From assembly GCA_028869315.1 (NCBI GenBank), contig JAGWSV010000040.1, positions 1 to 43,995 of the forward strand: a stretch of DNA of 43,995 nt, in the 5' to 3' direction. The notes under the pieces were generated by a model. The model saw nothing but the letters and a program-made list of their open reading frames with translations. It was not told the DNA's origin and did not search any database. The translations under genes and the position numbers were made by a program. The stretch's first letter is position 1. Each line of letters starts with the position of its first letter. Source of the stretch: Rhodospirillales bacterium (GTDB lineage: Bacteria; Pseudomonadota; Alphaproteobacteria; Acetobacterales; Acetobacteraceae). Below are positions 27,809-36,394 of the stretch, piece by piece.

Positions 27809-28738
27809 ATGATGCGTATCTTTGGGACCACCGTCGCCGCGCTTTCGCTTGCGATGGCCACGGCGTGCGCCGCGACGCTCCATGCCGGCCCGGGGCAGCG
27901 CTACGCGACGCCGAGCCAGGCAATCGCTGCCGCGCACAACGGCGACACCGTCATGATCGCGGCGGGCACCTACTACGATTGCGCCATTGTCAACCAGAAC
28001 GACCTGACGATCGAAGGTGTCGGACCGAAATCGATCATGACGGACAAGCCATGCGCCGGCAAGGCTCTGCTCGTTATCAATGGAAACAACGACACCGTGA
28101 AAAACCTGACCTTGCAGCGCGCCCGGGTGGCCGACGGGAACGGTGGCGGCATCCGCGCCGAGGGCGGCAACCTTACCGTCGACAACGTACGGTTTTTTAA
28201 CAACCAGGATGGCATCCTGTCCGCGCCCAACGCCAAGGCCACCATCCGGGTCCTGAACAGCGACTTCGTGCACAATGGCGGATGCGTCAATGCCGGCGGT
28301 TGCGCCCACGCCATCTATGTCAGTCCGATTTCGGAACTTGATGTGGAGCACAGCCGATTTTACGACACGCAAACCGGACACAGCATCAAATCACGGGCAC
28401 TTGTAACGATCGTCAAGGATTGCACCATCGAAGACGGGCCCGACGGCACTTCCAGCTATCAGATCGACATCCCGATCGGCGGCAGCCTGATCGCAGAGGG
28501 CAATACGCTGGAAAAGGGCCCGAAGTCGCAAAACCACGCCAATGCGATCATGATCGGAGAAGAGGGCGTCAGCCAGCCGACCAGGCAAATAATCGTCAAA
28601 AATAACAAGCTGATCAACAACACCGGATATACGACCGTCTTCGTTCATAACATCAGCGCAACCCCGGCGCAGCTCTCGGGGAACACCTTCTCGGGAGGGA
28701 AGGTGATCCCTTTAGCGGGGGATGGCTCAGTGCATTGA
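27809..28738 (+). CDS. Exported right-handed parallel beta-helix protein
   Basis: A 309-residue protein with a signal peptide (MMRIFGTTVAALSLAMATACA, cleavage near residue 21) followed by short repeating beta-strand turns: TPSQAIAAAHNGDTVMIAAG, then NDLTIEGVG, NDTVKNLTLQRA, NLTVDNVRFFNN, TIRVLNSDFVHN, ELDVEHSRFYD. This is the right-handed parallel beta-helix of polysaccharide lyases, esterases and NosD-like proteins. No catalytic pattern of a known lyase is obvious, so binding or hydrolysis of a surface glycan is only a guess. Four cysteines (near PCAGKAL and GGCVNAGGCAHA) may pair. Codon use is richer in A/T than in the neighbours, suggesting transfer. GAGGAG precedes the ATG at 27809. Confidence 0.78.
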   Translation: MMRIFGTTVAALSLAMATACAATLHAGPGQRYATPSQAIAAAHNGDTVMIAAGTYYDCAIVNQNDLTIEGVGPKSIMTDKPCAGKALLVINGNNDTVKNLTLQRARVADGNGGGIRAEGGNLTVDNVRFFNNQDGILSAPNAKATIRVLNSDFVHNGGCVNAGGCAHAIYVSPISELDVEHSRFYDTQTGHSIKSRALVTIVKDCTIEDGPDGTSSYQIDIPIGGSLIAEGNTLEKGPKSQNHANAIMIGEEGVSQPTRQIIVKNNKLINNTGYTTVFVHNISATPAQLSGNTFSGGKVIPLAGDGSVH

Positions 28739-28987
28739 AGCTGAGCCTGGTGCTGCGGACGAAGCGGTTTGCGCATTCGGTCCTGCATGAGGCCAAAGCC
28801 GTCGCTCATCTGCTGCTGAACGACCCAAGGGCGGCGGTCGCGCGAGCCCTCCGGATGCTCTGAACGCCCGGGCCCGGAACCGGGCCTGCCGGTCGTCCCG
28901 TGCAAGGGGGCGGCCGGCGCGGCGGTGCGCTTGCCACCCAGCCGGCTGCCGCGCGAGATTGCTTCATCCCCTCAACAGGAGAGTCCC
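28739..28987 (+). other. Spacer with a 42-codon open frame and a hairpin
   Basis: An open frame beginning at a TTG (28735) runs to a TGA at 28861-28863. Its peptide (including RFAHSVLHEAKAVAHLL) is well behaved but matches nothing I know, and it has no ribosome site; it may be the tail of a lost gene. Just after it, GGCCCG and CGGGCC arms (28871-28876, 28881-28886) around GAAC form a tight hairpin, a possible terminator for the beta-helix gene. The end of the stretch carries the AGGAGA site of the RraA-like gene. Confidence 0.4.
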
Positions 28988-29683
28988 ATGGCCGACCGGC
29001 CGTTCACCCAGGCTGACCTCGACGTCCTCAAGCAATGGGACACCCCCACGATCTGCAACGGGCTCGAGATCACCAATCCGGAGCGTCGCGCGATCGGCTT
29101 CACCACCGCGCCGCTCGTCCCGCTGGATCCGAAGCTGCCGCCGATCGTCGGGCTCGCGCGGGTCGGCATGATCCGCGCCAAGGAAGCGCCGCGCGGCGAG
29201 GTCGCCAACCGGGTCGACTGGTACGACTACGTCGCGAACGCCGACCTCCCCACCATCGTCCTGCTGCAGGATCTCGACGACACGCCCGGCTACGGCGCGT
29301 TCTGGGGCGAAGTGCACTCCACCGTGCACAAGGCGCTCGGCGCCCTCGGCTGCGTCACCAACGGCTCCTATCGCGACATCGACGCCTGGGCGCCCGGGTT
29401 CCAGATTCTCGGCGGCATGGTGAACCCCAGCCACGCCCACGTGCACCTGGTCGATTTCGGCAAGCCGGTGAACATCCACGGGATGAACGCTGCCCATGAC
29501 GATGTGATCCACGCCGACCGCCACGGCGCGGTGGTCATCCCGGCCGGCGCGGTGACGAAGCTTCCGGCGGCCATCGACCTGATCGCCCGCCGCGAGAAGG
29601 TGATCCTGGATATCTGTCGCGACCCGGGCTTCACCTCCGGCAAGCTGCGCGACGCCATCCGCCGCTCCGGCGAGATTCACTGA
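28988..29683 (+). CDS. RraA-like family protein (possible 4-hydroxy-4-methyl-2-oxoglutarate aldolase)
   Basis: A 231-residue member of the RraA/HMG-aldolase fold (formerly called dimethylmenaquinone methyltransferase-like). The family core is visible: DTPTICNGLE near the N-terminus, ALGCVTNGSYRDIDAW with the Arg-Asp that binds substrate and metal, and GAVVIPAGAV. Members include pyruvate aldolases of aromatic degradation and the RNase E inhibitor RraA. The extra N-terminal length relative to RraA favours an aldolase or unknown enzyme. AGGAGA lies 5 nt before the ATG. It is a single gene, convergent with hemY. Confidence 0.83.
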   Translation: MADRPFTQADLDVLKQWDTPTICNGLEITNPERRAIGFTTAPLVPLDPKLPPIVGLARVGMIRAKEAPRGEVANRVDWYDYVANADLPTIVLLQDLDDTPGYGAFWGEVHSTVHKALGALGCVTNGSYRDIDAWAPGFQILGGMVNPSHAHVHLVDFGKPVNIHGMNAAHDDVIHADRHGAVVIPAGAVTKLPAAIDLIARREKVILDICRDPGFTSGKLRDAIRRSGEIH

Positions 29684-29736
29684 CGCCAGGACCCATCCGC
29701 TGCGCGCCGCCGGAGACACGCGTTCTCCGGCGGCCG

Positions 29737-31014
29737 TCAGCCGGTTGCGGCAAGCAGGCGCGGCGGGGGTGTTTCGGACCATTGCAGGCCACCGGCCGCG
29801 CCACAGGCCGGACAGGCCGGTGCCCAGCGTTCGCTGGTCGCATGGCAGGCGCCGCAGCGCCAGGTCGGGTCGGGGTCTGCTTCCGCCGCACGACGGAGCG
29901 CCTCGCGCTGCGCGGCCCGCCCCGCTTCACCGGTCGCGTCGGCGGCTTCTTCGATCGCGGCACGCAGCAGCCACAGGCGCCGCTGGGTCAGCCCGGCCTG
30001 GCGGGCCGCCTCGGTATGCCGGCGCGCCTCTCCCACCAGCCCGGCCGCCAGCGCGGTCCGTGCCAGCAGCAGATGCGTCTCGGGGTGATTGGGACGCGAC
30101 GCCGCGAGTTGCTGTGCCGCCTGCATCCGGGCGAGCGGCTCGCGCAGGGACCCCAGCGCGAACTCGGCCAGATCGGGATGCGGCGCCAAGGCCCAGGTCC
30201 GGCGAATCACCGCCTGGGCCTGCCGCTCCCGGCCGGCCGCTCGCAACCGGGTCGCGTAGGCAAGTGCCGCCGGCGCCAGCGCGGGATCGTCCTTCCAGGC
30301 CCGCTTCGCCAGACGCCGGGCGCGCCCGGGGTCGGACGCCGCCTCCGCCGCGCCCACACCAAGCGCCGCCCGCGGCGCGTCGGCGTCGGCCAGCGCCAAT
30401 GCTTCGTCCCATCGCCCCGCCCGCGCGGCCAGGCGTCCGCGCTCGCGGCGCAGCCACGCGGCGCCGGGATGCGCGGCCTCGGCGGCCTGGGCGAGCCGCG
30501 CCGCCTCGGCCCAGTCGCCGCGCTCGCCGGCGCCGCGTAACAAGCCGCGGAAACCGAGCAAGGCCGTCTCCGGACGGTGGGTGAGCGCCCGCAAGGCCGC
30601 ATCGGCCTCCTCCGCTCGGCCGGCAAGACGGGCCGCCTGTGCCGCCAGCAACAGGGTCTGGGCGTTATCCCCCAGCAAACGACGGGCGCGGGCGGCCTCC
30701 CGCTGCGCTTCGCCGGCCTCGCCGGCAGCGAGCGCCACCATGGTCCGGGTGGCGGCACGCTCACCCAGGCGGCGATTGCGAGCGCCGCGCCACCCCCGCC
30801 ACCGCCGCGGCAAACGCCAGAGACCGACAAGCGCCCGCAGCAGCGTGTGCAACAGGACGAACAGCACGACGCCCGCGAAGACGGTGACAGGCACGCCTGC
30901 CTTGATCTCGGTCGTGCCCATCTGCAGGGTAACGCTGCCGGGCAGGCCGGCAAGGTACCAGGCCGCGGCCAGCACGGCCGCGGCAAGCACCAGAAGCGCG
31001 ATGATCCGGCGCAT
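29737..31014 (-). CDS. hemY: HemY-type membrane protein with TPR region and C-terminal zinc ribbon
   Basis: A membrane protein encoded with tetrapyrrole genes in many proteobacteria; its exact role in heme synthesis is not settled. It has 425 residues: two N-terminal membrane helices (about 3-21 and 42-62) and a long Ala/Arg-rich TPR-like helical region (about 90-370). A four-cysteine zinc ribbon near the C-terminus (CGACHA and CPACGAA, about 395-415) is followed by a short tail. This HemY is unrelated to protoporphyrinogen oxidase HemY of Gram-positives. The ATG overlaps the stop of the mitofilin-like gene by 1 nt (TAATG). The zinc ribbon is a feature of the alphaproteobacterial form. Confidence 0.88.
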   Translation of the reverse strand: MRRIIALLVLAAAVLAAAWYLAGLPGSVTLQMGTTEIKAGVPVTVFAGVVLFVLLHTLLRALVGLWRLPRRWRGWRGARNRRLGERAATRTMVALAAGEAGEAQREAARARRLLGDNAQTLLLAAQAARLAGRAEEADAALRALTHRPETALLGFRGLLRGAGERGDWAEAARLAQAAEAAHPGAAWLRRERGRLAARAGRWDEALALADADAPRAALGVGAAEAASDPGRARRLAKRAWKDDPALAPAALAYATRLRAAGRERQAQAVIRRTWALAPHPDLAEFALGSLREPLARMQAAQQLAASRPNHPETHLLLARTALAAGLVGEARRHTEAARQAGLTQRRLWLLRAAIEEAADATGEAGRAAQREALRRAAEADPDPTWRCGACHATSERWAPACPACGAAGGLQWSETPPPRLLAATG

Positions 31015-32426
31015 TACCTTGCGGTCTCCATGGCGTCGAGCGCCGCTCGCGCGTCCAGCAAGGACTGCGCCCGCGCGCGCCACGGCGTCATCGCCGCAGC
31101 CGCCGGCCCCTTCAGCGCATTCAGCGCGGCAACCGCCCCGGCCAGATCGCCGGCATCGAGCCGCCCCTGCGCCGTGGCCAGCGTCCCGCTGGCCGGATTG
31201 CCGACGATCACCCGATTGTCCTGCCGGATGGTCACCAGCCCCTGCGCCCTGGCCCAGAGCTGGGCCAGGAACGGCTTGCCCGCGACCACGGGCCGGCTTG
31301 CCGCAAGCGCGGCGCGTGCCGCCTCGGGGAACCCGAGACGGAGCGCGGCCTCGGTGGGCGGGGCGGCGGCGGCGAAACGGGTCAAGGCGGGCGGCGCTCC
31401 CGGCAGGTCGCCGAGCGGCCGGCCAGCCGCCAGCGCCACCCGGGCGGCCTGCACCTCAGCGAGGCGCGATGTCTGGCCGGACGCGTTGGCCAGGGCATCC
31501 AGCTTCCTGGTCAGGGTCGCGGTCGCCGCCTGTTGCGCCGCGAGCGCCTGGCGGAGCGAGGCCACGGCGTCCTTCGTCTCGGTCGCCCGCGCCGCGCGCT
31601 CCGCCGCCAGCGCGGAGATCCGCTCGTCGGAGGCCGCCTGGTGCTGGACCTGGGCGGCGACCTGCTGGGACAGCACCGCAAGCTGGTGCGCCGCCGCCTC
31701 GGATCGCTGCGAGACCTGGCCCACGGTGCTGGCGAGATGCGCCACCTGCTGGGTCAGGGCGTCGGTCCGCCTCGCGTCCTCGGCAACCGCCTTGGACAGC
31801 GCCGCTGCGGCAGCAGGCCCGGTGCCGGACGATCCGGGACGCTGCTCGACGGCGGCGAGCCGCCCCGCCAGCGCAGCGGTCGCGGCCGAAGCGGCCTTGC
31901 CCTGGCGATCGAGATCGGCACGCAGATCGGCAATATCCGCCTGCAGCGCCGCCACCGTCGCGGCCGGCGCCGGCTGCTGCACGGCCTGGCGCTGCCAAAG
32001 CCAGGCCATTCCCGCGGCCAGCACCAGGAAACCGGCCGCGATGAGCCACGGCCCAGCGGAATGCCCGCCCTCCGCGGCCCGGGCGGATGGCGCCGGCGGC
32101 GGCTGATCCGCTTGCGTGTCTGTGAACCCGCCGGCCGGTCCGGCGCCGGCAGCGCCCGCGCCGGGCGCCGAAGACGGCATGAGAGGGCCGGCGGCGGCTG
32201 CGTTCGAGGCCGTCTCCTCCCGTGGCGGCGCGCCAGCCGGATCCGCCGCCTCGGTGGCCGAGCCATCCGCGCTACCGGGCGCGGCCGCGCCCTCGGGCGG
32301 TGCGGGGGCGGCCGACGCCTCAGGCGCCGCCGGATCGCCGTCGGGGGCCGGCGCGGGCGGCCGCGGCTTGGGAGCGGAACCGGCGGAGGGAAGCGACGAA
32401 CGTGAGGGAACCGGGCGATCGGTCAT
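31014..32426 (-). CDS. Mitofilin (Mic60)-like inner-membrane protein, hem operon
   Basis: A 470-residue protein with three parts: a cytoplasmic Pro/Ala-rich, low-complexity N-terminus (about 1-110), one membrane helix (AGPWLIAAGFLVLAAGMAWL region, about 113-132) and a long coiled coil (about 140-310). A C-terminal helical domain ends in LLDARAALDAMETAR. This is the layout of alphaproteobacterial mitofilin homologues, which sit next to hemD and are thought to shape intracytoplasmic membranes; the E. coli positional counterpart is HemX. The start overlaps the hemD stop (ATGA) and the stop overlaps hemY. Family assignment rests on architecture and position, since the sequence is of low complexity. 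Confidence 0.8.
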   Translation of the reverse strand: MTDRPVPSRSSLPSAGSAPKPRPPAPAPDGDPAAPEASAAPAPPEGAAAPGSADGSATEAADPAGAPPREETASNAAAAGPLMPSSAPGAGAAGAGPAGGFTDTQADQPPPAPSARAAEGGHSAGPWLIAAGFLVLAAGMAWLWQRQAVQQPAPAATVAALQADIADLRADLDRQGKAASAATAALAGRLAAVEQRPGSSGTGPAAAAALSKAVAEDARRTDALTQQVAHLASTVGQVSQRSEAAAHQLAVLSQQVAAQVQHQAASDERISALAAERAARATETKDAVASLRQALAAQQAATATLTRKLDALANASGQTSRLAEVQAARVALAAGRPLGDLPGAPPALTRFAAAAPPTEAALRLGFPEAARAALAASRPVVAGKPFLAQLWARAQGLVTIRQDNRVIVGNPASGTLATAQGRLDAGDLAGAVAALNALKGPAAAAMTPWRARAQSLLDARAALDAMETAR

Positions 32427-33118
32427 TGCAGCAAAGCGAGCATCGCCTCCTGGTTGGGGTGGTCGGCGAGGCGGATCTCCCGCCAGCGGATGGGCTCTAA
32501 TGCCATGACGGCGGACCGGCCGATAGCGCAAGCCGTCACCGCGCCGAGCGCCTGCTCCACTGCGTCGGTCGCGGCGAGACGAACGAACGCCCGCGCCGTC
32601 TCGGCGGAGAAGAACAAGGCGAACCGCACGCGGCCGGCCCGCACTGCCGCCACCGCCTCTGCCGGCAGCGCGTCCGCCGGTTGGGCCGCGTAGAGCACCT
32701 GCCGGTCCACCGCGCGTCCCCGCGCGCGCAGCGACCGTTCGAGTGCCGCACCCTGCCCCTCGCCGACCGCCAGCAACAGCGGGCCAGGAGGCGCCGCGCG
32801 GGCGATCAGCGCGGCCAGCGCCGCGGCGTCGGCGCCGGCGCTGGTCACCTCCGAAAACCCCGCGGCGCGGGCCTTGGCCGCGGTCGCGTCGCCCACCGCG
32901 AACACGGGCACGGCATGCAGGCCCGCTGGCAATCCGGCAAGCGCGTTGCCGCTGGTGACCGCGATCGCCGCCGGCACCGACTCCAGGCGGATCGGCCGGG
33001 ACCTGATCACCAGCGCGGGGGCGATCACCGGGGCAAAGCCGCGCGCCGCAACCAGCGCGCCGGTTGCGTCGGCCGCGGGGCGCGGGCGGGTGATCAGCAC
33101 CCCGGCAGGCGCCGTCAT
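32423..33118 (-). CDS. hemD: Uroporphyrinogen-III synthase
   Basis: Cyclises hydroxymethylbilane with inversion of ring D to give uroporphyrinogen III. It has 231 residues, typical of this fast-evolving two-domain family. Recognisable segments are VLITRPRPAAD at the N-terminus, AIAVTSGNAL, VFAVGDATAAKARAAGF and FALFFSAETARAF. The ATG at 33118 is preferred; a GTG three codons earlier is possible. It lies 109 bp after hemC and overlaps the mitofilin-like gene by 4 bp. Sequence conservation is low in the family, but position after hemC makes the call secure. Confidence 0.92.
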   Translation of the reverse strand: MTAPAGVLITRPRPAADATGALVAARGFAPVIAPALVIRSRPIRLESVPAAIAVTSGNALAGLPAGLHAVPVFAVGDATAAKARAAGFSEVTSAGADAAALAALIARAAPPGPLLLAVGEGQGAALERSLRARGRAVDRQVLYAAQPADALPAEAVAAVRAGRVRFALFFSAETARAFVRLAATDAVEQALGAVTACAIGRSAVMALEPIRWREIRLADHPNQEAMLALLQ

Positions 33119-33227
33119 CCGGACCACCCGAATAATACGGGCACCGCACCGCCGCGAGCCGGCGCGGCGCGCAGCGCGCCGCCGGGTTCTCCCCGCCCTC
33201 CGGGGCGCGCGCGGCGTCCGCTGTCCG

Positions 33228-34259
33228 TCAAACCAGCAGATCGGCCGGAGCGTCGGCGCGCAGCGCCGCGCCCAGTTCCGCGCCCAGCCACGCGGCCTCG
33301 GCCGCCGGGCCGGTGAGATGGCGCTTGTCCAGGTAACTGCCGTCCCCGCGCGCGAGCAGCCCGGTGAGGTGCAGGCGCCCCTGCCCGTCCAACCGCGCGT
33401 ATCCGCCGATCGGCGTGCGGCAGGAGCCGTCCAGCGCGCCGAGCAGGGCGCGTTCGGCCGCCGCGACGGCGCGGGCGTCCGGATCCTCGATGGCCGCCAG
33501 CAATTCGCGCAAGTCCGTGTCGTCCGCCCGCACCGTGACGCCGACGATTCCCTGGCCGGCGGCGGGCACCATCACCTCCGGGTCGATCGTCGCCGCGGCG
33601 TGATCGGCGAGGCCGAGCCGGCGCAAGCCGGCCAGCGCCAGCAGCGTCGCATCCGCCGCCCCCGCCGCAAGCTTGTCGATCCGCGTCTGCACGTTGCCGC
33701 GAAGCATCACCACCCGGAGGTCGGGCCGCACATGCAGCACCTGCGCCTGGCGCCGCAGCGATGCGGTGCCCAGCACCGCCCCGCTGGCCAGCCCGGCGAA
33801 CGGGCGCTCGGGGTCGATCGGGCCGGCGGCGGTCCGCAGGATCAACGCATCGCGCGCGTCCTCCCGGCGCAGCGTGCACGCCAGCACGATGCCGGGCGGC
33901 AGCGCGGTTTCCAGGTCCTTGAGGCTGTGCACGGCGAAATCGATCCGCCCGTCGGCCAGCGCTTCGTGGATCTCTTTCGCGAACAGGCCCTTGCCGCCGA
34001 TATCGGCCAGGCGACGATCCTGCACCGTGTCGCCGGTGGTGCGGATCGCGTGTTCCTGAAACACCTCCATCGTCCGCAACACCGGGCAGAACCGGCGCAG
34101 CAGGTCGATGAAGCCGCGCGTCTGGGTGAGCGCCAGCGGAGAGGGGCGGGTGCCGACCCGCAGCGGCAGGTCCCGCGCGTGCGGCTTCACGCCGGACGGC
34201 GTCGCCCGCGGCGCGTGCGGGCCAGGAGCGTGTGGCTCGGGCGCAGTGGCCGTGTTCAT
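33228..34259 (-). CDS. hemC: Hydroxymethylbilane synthase (porphobilinogen deaminase)
   Basis: Links four porphobilinogens into hydroxymethylbilane. It has 343 residues, about 30 more at the N-terminus than the core, mostly His/Pro/Ala. Core motifs are LRVGTRPSPLALTQT, TTGDTVQDRRLADIGGKGLF (seen in part), HSLKDLET with catalytic D115, and the dipyrromethane cofactor Cys280 in LDGSCRTPIGG. The ATG with an AGGACAGG site is good, although later starts would also keep the core. It is divergent from tsaD across 51 bp, so the two promoters must overlap. Confidence 0.95.
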   Translation of the reverse strand: MNTATAPEPHAPGPHAPRATPSGVKPHARDLPLRVGTRPSPLALTQTRGFIDLLRRFCPVLRTMEVFQEHAIRTTGDTVQDRRLADIGGKGLFAKEIHEALADGRIDFAVHSLKDLETALPPGIVLACTLRREDARDALILRTAAGPIDPERPFAGLASGAVLGTASLRRQAQVLHVRPDLRVVMLRGNVQTRIDKLAAGAADATLLALAGLRRLGLADHAAATIDPEVMVPAAGQGIVGVTVRADDTDLRELLAAIEDPDARAVAAAERALLGALDGSCRTPIGGYARLDGQGRLHLTGLLARGDGSYLDKRHLTGPAAEAAWLGAELGAALRADAPADLLV

Positions 34260-34310
34260 CGGCCTGTCCTATTACCCCCGGGCGCAGGCGGTAAAGAGGC
34301 GGAGTGACGG

Positions 34311-35387
34311 ATGGACCCGGTTGGTATGCGGCCGGTGCTCGGGATCGAGAGCTCGTGCGACGAGACCGCGGCCGCGGTACTGGATCGGGATGGCCGCATC
34401 CTGTCCGCCTTGGTCGCGAGCCAGGAGCGCGAACATGCGCCGTATGGCGGGGTCGTGCCGGAAATCGCCGCCCGTACGCATCTTGCCCTGCTGCCCGGTC
34501 TCGTGCGCCGGGCGATGGCGGAGGCCGGCCTCGACTTTGCCGCGCTGGGCGGCGTGGCGGCCACCACCGGACCCGGCCTGATCGGCGGGCTTATCGTGGG
34601 CAGCCAGGTCGGCAAAGGGATCGCCCTGTCGAGGGGATTGCCGTTCGTCGCGGTGAACCATCTGGAAGCGCATGCATTGACCGCCCGGCTGCCGGGCCTG
34701 GTGGCCGGCAACGTGCCGTTTCCCTATATGCTTCTGCTGATCTCCGGGGGGCATTGCCAGTGCATCGCCGTCGAAGGGGTCGGGAAGCATGTTCGGCTCG
34801 GCGGCACCGTCGATGACGCCGCCGGGGAGGCGTTCGACAAGGTCGCCAAGCTGCTGGGACTTCCCTGGCCCGGCGGCCCGGCGCTGGAGCGGCTGGCGAC
34901 CGAGGGCGACCCGCGGCGTTTTGGGTTCCCCCGCCCCATGCTCGGTCGGGCCGGCTGCGATTTCAGTTTCTCCGGCCTGAAAACGGCGGTGGCGCACGCG
35001 GTCGCGGAATTCGGCAGCGGGGCGCTGGAGCGGCAGGTGGCGGCCGACGTCGCCGCCGGATTCCAGGCGGCCGTCGCGGCCGTCCTGGCGGATCGGGCCG
35101 GCCATGCGATGGCGCTGTTTGCCGACCGTTACCCCGGGACGCCGGGCCTTCTGGTGGTTGCCGGAGGGGTGGCCGCGAACGGCGCGATCCGGACCGCGCT
35201 GACCGCGGCCACGGCGGCGCGCGGCTTCCATCTGGCGGTGCCGCCGCCGGCATTGTGCACCGACAACGCCGTCATGGTCGCCTGGGCCGGGATCGAGCGA
35301 TTGCGCCTCGGGCTGACGGATGGGCTGGAGATCGCGCCCCGTCCGCGCTGGCCGCTCCAGGACCTGGCGGAACCAGCCGCAGGATAA
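34311..35387 (+). CDS. tsaD: tRNA N6-adenosine threonylcarbamoyltransferase
   Basis: Transfers the threonylcarbamoyl group onto A37 of ANN-decoding tRNAs, with TsaB and TsaE. It has 358 residues. Visible motifs are [15 protein letters not shown], the metal histidines in [40 protein letters not shown] (in pieces) and the C-terminal [12 protein letters not shown] and [12 protein letters not shown]. The ATG at 34311 has a GGAGTG site; a second ATG five codons later is possible. It is divergent from hemC, as in many alphaproteobacteria, and ends just before a strong hairpin. Confidence 0.96.
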   Translation: MDPVGMRPVLGIESSCDETAAAVLDRDGRILSALVASQEREHAPYGGVVPEIAARTHLALLPGLVRRAMAEAGLDFAALGGVAATTGPGLIGGLIVGSQVGKGIALSRGLPFVAVNHLEAHALTARLPGLVAGNVPFPYMLLLISGGHCQCIAVEGVGKHVRLGGTVDDAAGEAFDKVAKLLGLPWPGGPALERLATEGDPRRFGFPRPMLGRAGCDFSFSGLKTAVAHAVAEFGSGALERQVAADVAAGFQAAVAAVLADRAGHAMALFADRYPGTPGLLVVAGGVAANGAIRTALTAATAARGFHLAVPPPALCTDNAVMVAWAGIERLRLGLTDGLEIAPRPRWPLQDLAEPAAG

Positions 35388-35392
35388 ACGAC

Positions 35393-35423
35393 ACCCCGGC
35401 CGGACGGTTGGTCCGGCCGGGGT
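35393..35423. terminator. Bidirectional terminator hairpin between tsaD and rpoH
   Basis: A perfect 13-bp inverted repeat (ACCCCGGCCGGAC at 35393-35405, its complement at 35411-35423) encloses a 5-nt GGTTG loop. It begins 6 bp after the tsaD stop and lies 47 bp beyond the rpoH stop on the other strand. No T-tract follows. Position between convergent genes supports terminator use in both directions. Confidence 0.7.
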
Positions 35424-35470
35424 CACGCCCAGGCCCGACGCCGGAAGGCGTCCCGTCCCGCAGCCCGCGG

Positions 35471-36394
35471 TCAGCGGGTGCCCGGCCGGCCGCCCGCCGC
35501 GATGCGGCCCGCTTCGGCGACCTGCATCCGTTGCTCGGCGATCGCAGCCTTCATGGCCTTTTGCAGCTTTTCGAATCCGCGCACTTCGATCTGTCGCACC
35601 CGCTCGCGCGAGATGTTGTATTGTTGCGACAAATCTTCGAGCGTCGTCGGATTGTCCTTCAGGCGCCGTTCGATCAGGATGTGGCGCTCGCGTTCGTTCA
35701 GCGTCTTCAGTGCATTGGCGAGCAGCGCCTTGCGTCCGGTCAGTTCCTCGCGATCGGCGATCGCGGATTCCTGGCTTTCCGATTCGTCGACCAGCCAATC
35801 CTGCCATTCACCTTCCGAATCGGCGCGAACCGGCGCGTTCAGGCTGTGGTCCGGCGCGGCCAGGCGGCGGTTCATGCTGACCACGTCCTGTTCCGGAACG
35901 TCCAGCATATGCGCGATCTTCGCCACCTGCTCGGGCTGCAGGTCGCCGTCCTCGATCGCCTGCATCTGGCCCTTCAGCCGGCGCAGGTTGAAGAACAGCT
36001 TCTTCTGCGCCGCGGTGGTGCCCATTTTCACCAGCGACCAGCTATGCAGGATGTATTCCTGGATCGCGGCGCGGATCCACCACATGGCGTAGGTGGCGAG
36101 GCGGAATCCACGGTCGGGATCGAACCGTTTCACCGCCTGCATCATGCCGACATTGCCCTCGCTGATCAGTTCGCCGACGGGGAGACCGTAGCCGCGGTAC
36201 CCCATGGCGATCTTCGCAACGAGACGGAGATGCGATGTCACAAGCTTGTGCGCCGCATCCATATCTTCCTTTTCCCGCCAGCGGCGGGCAAGGTCGAGCT
36301 CCTCTTCGGCGCTGAGCATCGGGAACTTGCGGATCTCTTGCAGATACCGCGTGAGATTGCCTTCGGGCGCGATGTTGAGGACGGCAGAGGCCAC
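35471..36394 (-). CDS. rpoH: RNA polymerase sigma factor RpoH (sigma-32)
   Basis: The heat-shock sigma factor. It has 307 residues. Region 1.2/2 is present (LTRYLQEIRKFPMLSAEEEL, read in part), as are region 2.4 (RLATYAMWWIRAAIQEYIL), the RpoH box region QKKLFFNLRRLKGQ that separates it from RpoD, and region 4.2 (TTLEDLSQQYNISRERVRQIE, in part). It starts at a GTG with AAAGGAG at 6-nt spacing. It is convergent with tsaD across a hairpin. The upstream gap contains an inverted repeat over the likely promoter. Alphaproteobacteria often have two RpoH proteins; which one this is cannot be decided here. Confidence 0.95.
   Translation of the reverse strand: MASAVLNIAPEGNLTRYLQEIRKFPMLSAEEELDLARRWREKEDMDAAHKLVTSHLRLVAKIAMGYRGYGLPVGELISEGNVGMMQAVKRFDPDRGFRLATYAMWWIRAAIQEYILHSWSLVKMGTTAAQKKLFFNLRRLKGQMQAIEDGDLQPEQVAKIAHMLDVPEQDVVSMNRRLAAPDHSLNAPVRADSEGEWQDWLVDESESQESAIADREELTGRKALLANALKTLNERERHILIERRLKDNPTTLEDLSQQYNISRERVRQIEVRGFEKLQKAMKAAIAEQRMQVAEAGRIAAGGRPGTR

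Noticed and set aside
28871-28886. Hairpin as part of a mobile-element end
   Set aside because: No matching inverted repeat or target duplication is found near the beta-helix gene; a terminator is the simpler reading.
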